A stretch of DNA of 33,353 nucleotides from Actinomadura sp. BRA 177 (GTDB lineage Bacteria > Actinomycetota > Actinomycetes > Streptosporangiales > Streptosporangiaceae). Below, one piece after another: positions 31,154 through 33,353 of this stretch. The position numbers were made by a program, and so were the translations under genes. The notes below the pieces were generated by a model that did not search any database, was not told the DNA's origin, and saw only the letters and a program-made list of their open reading frames with translations. The stretch covers positions 1-33,353 of the forward strand of contig NZ_JABXFD010000574.1 of the NCBI RefSeq assembly GCF_013372625.1. Reading direction: 5' to 3'. Each line of letters begins with the position of its first letter. The stretch's first letter is position 1.

Positions 31154-32064
31154 TGACGCTGGAGCACAGAGCGTTCATGTACGACGGCACCGACGACTAC
31201 CTGTCGGTCACGGTGCCGTACCTGAGATCGGGGCTCGACCGCGGTGAGGCCGTCGTCGCGGTGGCGCGCGAACCGGGCCTGAGCGCGCTGCGCGACGTCC
31301 TCGGCGAGAAGGAGATCGTCTTCGTCGACTCCGCGGGCTTCTACCAGCATCCCGTCCACACCCTGCGGGACTACCAGACCATCGTGAAGGAGAACGCCCC
31401 GCGCCGCGTGTGCGCGCTGGCCGAACCGGTCTGGGACGGCTGGGACGAGCGGCAGACCCTGGAGTGGATCCGGTACGAGTCCCTCATCAACGTGGTGTTC
31501 GGGAAGGTCGACGCGCGCGCACTGTGCCCGTACGACACCCGGACGCTGCCGTCCCACATCCTCGCGGAGGCGCGCCGCACCCACCCGCTGCTGCTGGCCC
31601 CCGGCCACGACGGCGCGAACGGCGAGTACATCGACCCGGAGGCGTTCGAGTCCGGCTGCGACCGCGGTCTGCGCGGCGAACGCCCGCACGACGCCGAGTA
31701 CCTCCCGATCAACGGCGCCGACCTGCACCACCTGCGGTCGTTCGTCGCCGAGCGGGCGCACCGGCACGGCCTCGCCGGCCAGGCCGCGCAGAACATCGTC
31801 ACGGCCGTCAACGAGGTCGCGGCGAACGCGCTGCAGCACGGCACCCCGCCGATCGGCCTCTGGACGTGGCGGGACGGCGCCGACCTGGTCTGCGAGGTCG
31901 GCGACCACGGTTTCTGGCGGCCCGGCCCGCTGACCGGCTTCATCCCGCCCGACTCGGCGCTGCAGAGCGGCTTCGGGCTGTGGACCGTCCGGCTCCTGGT
32001 CGACCTGATGGAACTGCGCGCCGGCTGGGACGGCACCTTCGTGCGCGTCCGCAAACGCCGCTAG
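31153..32064 (+). CDS. MEDS-domain sensor with HATPase domain, third of three
   Basis: The 303-residue protein has a MEDS domain (about 5-185; FMYDGTDDYLSVTVPYLRSGL, CPYDTRTLP) and a C-terminal HATPase domain (about 190-300) with N-box NEVAANALQHG, G1 VGDHGFW and G2 SGFGLWTVRLL. It is the same architecture as the first gene of the cluster. ATG 31153 overlaps the stop of the MEDS-STAS gene (TGATG). It is convergent with the membrane protein gene of the sigma operon, overlapping it by 4 bases. Confidence 0.82.
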   Translation: MTLEHRAFMYDGTDDYLSVTVPYLRSGLDRGEAVVAVAREPGLSALRDVLGEKEIVFVDSAGFYQHPVHTLRDYQTIVKENAPRRVCALAEPVWDGWDERQTLEWIRYESLINVVFGKVDARALCPYDTRTLPSHILAEARRTHPLLLAPGHDGANGEYIDPEAFESGCDRGLRGERPHDAEYLPINGADLHHLRSFVAERAHRHGLAGQAAQNIVTAVNEVAANALQHGTPPIGLWTWRDGADLVCEVGDHGFWRPGPLTGFIPPDSALQSGFGLWTVRLLVDLMELRAGWDGTFVRVRKRR

Positions 32065-32462
32065 CCGAGCGGCTGGCTCTGGGGGTCGGGCGTCGGGCTC
32101 GCGGTGGGCGTGGTGGTCGGGGTCGGTGCTTCCGAAGAGGTGACCTGGCCGGGCGTGACGGCGCTCGGGACCGGCGTGGGCGGGGCGGACGGCGACACGG
32201 GCGCAGTTGGCGGCGCCATGGGCCGGGGCGGCTGCGGGTCACGCGCCCCCGGCCAGAACAGCACGGCAACCGCGACCAGAACGGCGGCGGTAACGACAGC
32301 GGCCAGCGCGGGAAACGCCCAGCCACGCAGAACACTCGCCCGACCGGGCGCGACGGCATGCCCCGCCTCCTGAAACCGACGAACGGCAGTGGCATCCGCG
32401 TGAATCTCGTCGGCAGCGGCACGATAGTGATCACGCAGCAGGCCGTCCAGGTCCTCGTTCAT
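32061..32462 (-). CDS. Single-pass membrane protein of a sigma factor operon (putative anti-sigma factor)
   Basis: The 133-residue protein starts MNEDLDGLLRDHYRAAADEI, has a cytoplasmic domain to about residue 46, one helix (about 48-70: FPALAAVVTAAVLVAVAVLF) and a Pro/Thr/Ser-rich outer tail. A small cytoplasmic domain plus one helix downstream of an ECF-type sigma gene suggests an anti-sigma factor, but no ZAS motif is present. Its start is overlapped by the second mini-ORF (ATGA), which supplies GGGGAGGGG as ribosome site. Two partial copies of its own start region lie upstream (32459-32574). Confidence 0.6.
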   Translation of the reverse strand: MNEDLDGLLRDHYRAAADEIHADATAVRRFQEAGHAVAPGRASVLRGWAFPALAAVVTAAVLVAVAVLFWPGARDPQPPRPMAPPTAPVSPSAPPTPVPSAVTPGQVTSSEAPTPTTTPTASPTPDPQSQPLG

Positions 32463-32518
32463 GCGCGCCCCTCCCCGCTGAAGCGACCGCGCAGCAGGGC
32501 ATCCAGGTCCTCGTTCAT
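32459..32518 (-). CDS. Mini-ORF 2 (19 residues), copy of the downstream gene's start
   Basis: The peptide is MNEDLDALLRGRFSGEGRA. Its first nine residues match the membrane protein start (MNEDLDGLLR) except at one position. Its stop overlaps that gene's ATG in ATGA. A GGGGAGGGG ribosome site precedes it, 5 bases before its ATG. It is one unit of the 56-bp tandem repeat. Translation is plausible because each unit has a ribosome site and coupling overlap. Confidence 0.5.
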   Translation of the reverse strand: MNEDLDALLRGRFSGEGRA

Positions 32519-32574
32519 GCGCGCCCCTCCCCGGTGTAGCGGGCGCGCGGTAGGGCGTTCAGGTCGTCGGTCAT
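32463..32574 (-). repeat. 56-bp tandem units duplicating the sigma/anti-sigma gene junction
   Basis: ATG codons at 32574, 32518 and 32462 (minus strand) are each 56 bases apart. Units 1 and 2 share start, GAC/GAGGACCTG, CGC-rich middle and the GGGGAGGGGCGCGC end; the third start belongs to the full gene. The sigma gene end (CGGGAGGGCCGCCC before ATGA) resembles the unit end, so the junction itself appears to have been multiplied. Confidence 0.75.
32515..32574 (-). CDS. Mini-ORF 1 (19 residues), more diverged copy
   Basis: The peptide is MTDDLNALPRARYTGEGRA, related to mini-ORF 2 and to the membrane protein N-terminus. Its ATG overlaps the sigma factor stop (ATGA) and its stop overlaps mini-ORF 2's ATG. 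The sigma gene end supplies GGGAGGG about 7 bases upstream. It has no predicted fold. Confidence 0.5.
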   Translation of the reverse strand: MTDDLNALPRARYTGEGRA

Positions 32575-33083
32575 GGGCGGCCCTCCCTTATGTGCTCCCG
32601 CAGCGCGGCCATGGCCCGTGCGGTGTGGCTCTTCACCGTCCCCCGGGAGATGCCGAGCGTCTCGGCGATCTCGTGTTCGCTCAGGTCGCACCAGTAGCGC
32701 AGCACGACCACCGCGCGCTGCTTCGCCGGCAGGGCGCGCAGCACCTCGTCGAGGTCGCCCCCGGCGGCCCCCGGCGCCGGGGGCGGGCCCGCGAGCCGCT
32801 GCACGTCCGCGACGGACCCGACCGGGGTGTCGCGGCGCCGGGCCCGCCGCTTCTTCTCGTCGATGGCGAGGTTGACCAGGACGCGGCGCGTGTACGCCTC
32901 CGGTTCACCGTCCGCTAGCCGCCCCCACCGCCGCGCGACCCGCTCGTAGGCGATCTGGAGCAGGTCCTCGGCGAGGTGCCGGTCGTAGACGAGGAACACG
33001 GCGGTGCGCAGCAGCCGGCCCGCGGTGGCGGCCACGAACTCGTCGAACGTGGCCTCCGCCCCGCGGATCTCCTGGGCGCTCAA
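32571..33083 (-). CDS. SigE-family (ECF-like) RNA polymerase sigma factor
   Basis: The 170-residue sigma factor has region 2 (FDEFVAATAGRLLRTAVFLVYDRHLAEDLLQIAYERVARRW, in pieces about 13-55) and region 4 (LPAKQRAVVVLRYWCDLSEHEIAETLGISRGTVKSHTARAMAAL, about 117-160). The linker is Pro/Ala/Gly-rich. This matches actinobacterial SigE-family ECF sigma factors. The start is taken as TTG 33083; no better start is seen. Its stop overlaps the first mini-ORF, and a Pro/Thr-rich gene ends 16 bases upstream, so it sits inside an operon with a membrane protein likely to control it. Confidence 0.85.
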   Translation of the reverse strand: MSAQEIRGAEATFDEFVAATAGRLLRTAVFLVYDRHLAEDLLQIAYERVARRWGRLADGEPEAYTRRVLVNLAIDEKKRRARRRDTPVGSVADVQRLAGPPPAPGAAGGDLDEVLRALPAKQRAVVVLRYWCDLSEHEIAETLGISRGTVKSHTARAMAALREHIREGRP

Positions 33084-33099
33084 CGTGGACAGACCGCAC

Positions 33100-33229
33100 C
33101 TACCCGCCGTGCGACGGCGTCGCCGGCGCGGGCGCCCCGGGCGGCACGTACCCGGGCGGCGCCGGCGACGGAGTGGCCGTCGAGGACGGCACCGGGGACG
33201 GGGTCGCGGTCGGCGGCGCCGCCCGGGTA
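33100..33229 (-). CDS. C-terminal tail of a Pro/Thr/Ser-rich protein (5' end lost at contig end)
   Basis: In one minus-strand frame the last genuine bases encode a tail with TATPSPVPSSTATPSPAPPG and the end APATPSHGG before TAG at 33100-33102. Such tails are typical of exported or membrane-linked proteins and resemble the tail of the membrane protein at 32061. It lies 16 bases before the sigma gene on the same strand. No domain is visible, so its function cannot be told. Confidence 0.45.
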
Positions 33230-33353
33230 CTGGCTCTTATACCCATCTGACGCTGCCGACGAAGAGGGACGTGCAAATCTCGGGGGGCGGCCTATCCTTA
33301 ACAAAACAAAACAAGACAATCATCCACAAGCAACTGATAATCCCACTCAGCAA
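33230..33353. other. Illumina Nextera adapter read-through (not genomic)
   Basis: Bases 33230-33248 match the 19-base Tn5 mosaic end with two mismatches, and 33249-33262 match GACGCTGCCGACGA, the next part of the Nextera read-2 adapter. An 8-base index-like stretch (33263-33270) follows. From 33271 the sequence resembles the P5 tail (GTGTAGATCTCGGTGGTCGCC) with several errors, and then runs into an A-rich end. The sequence after 33229 should be trimmed. Confidence 0.9.

Noticed and set aside
33080-33319. Open frame on the minus strand crossing the contig end
   Set aside because: Its first part is adapter sequence and its frame differs from the Pro/Thr-rich tail that ends naturally before the sigma gene.

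Overview
The window is high-GC actinobacterial DNA: GC-rich third codon positions, many GTG and TTG starts, ATGA-type gene overlaps, and WYL, HxlR, MEDS, SigE-type sigma and DUF3618 families. A filamentous actinomycete of the Streptosporangiales or Thermomonosporaceae type would fit, but the sequence does not prove it. The piece looks like a whole assembly contig. It starts inside an IS200/IS605-type element, a common repeat breakpoint, and its last ~124 bases match an Illumina Nextera adapter read-through rather than genome.

Left part (1-4.9 kb). The tail of a TnpB gene and its right-end hairpin abut the 3' half of an amino acid permease. An operon-like run follows: glutamine-synthetase-like ligase, aldehyde dehydrogenase, SDR dehydrogenase. 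This resembles gamma-glutamylation routes for amine catabolism (Puu or GlnA4 type), with no gamma-glutamyl hydrolase visible. A small lipoprotein follows.

Glycine block (4.9-9.4 kb). A tandem glycine riboswitch precedes gcvT-gcvH-glyA, then sdaA after a hairpin. Together these would turn glycine into serine and then pyruvate; gcvP is not here.

Middle (9.4-14.8 kb). A WYL regulator is divergent from a DinB-like/VOC pair. Next come an RHH-Doc toxin-antitoxin module, a LysE exporter remnant with a 72-bp tandem repeat, a thiolase-HxlR pair on the minus strand, and two tiny minus-strand genes each followed by a hairpin.

Transport and envelope (14.8-26.1 kb). A CitA/DcuS-type kinase and response regulator are divergent from a DctA-type symporter across a CRP-like palindrome. 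Then come AmaP-like and DUF6286 membrane proteins, purU, an LpqC-like esterase lipoprotein, a fold-III PLP aldolase/deaminase, a SIMPL protein, a GH4 glycosidase, a short ZAS (anti-sigma zinc finger) ORF and a DUF3618 protein.

Right part (26.1-33.2 kb). This holds a Bcp peroxiredoxin with only one cysteine, a tRNA-Leu(UAG) whose anticodon is also the stop codon of an MFS exporter gene, a divergent TetR gene, and three consecutive MEDS-domain genes (MEDS-HATPase, MEDS-STAS, MEDS-HATPase). On the minus strand lies a SigE-family sigma operon in which a 56-bp junction unit is repeated, giving two overlapping 19-codon mini-ORFs before a membrane protein. The least ordinary items are the mini-ORF array, the MEDS trio with its non-phosphorylatable STAS domain, and the stop/anticodon coincidence.
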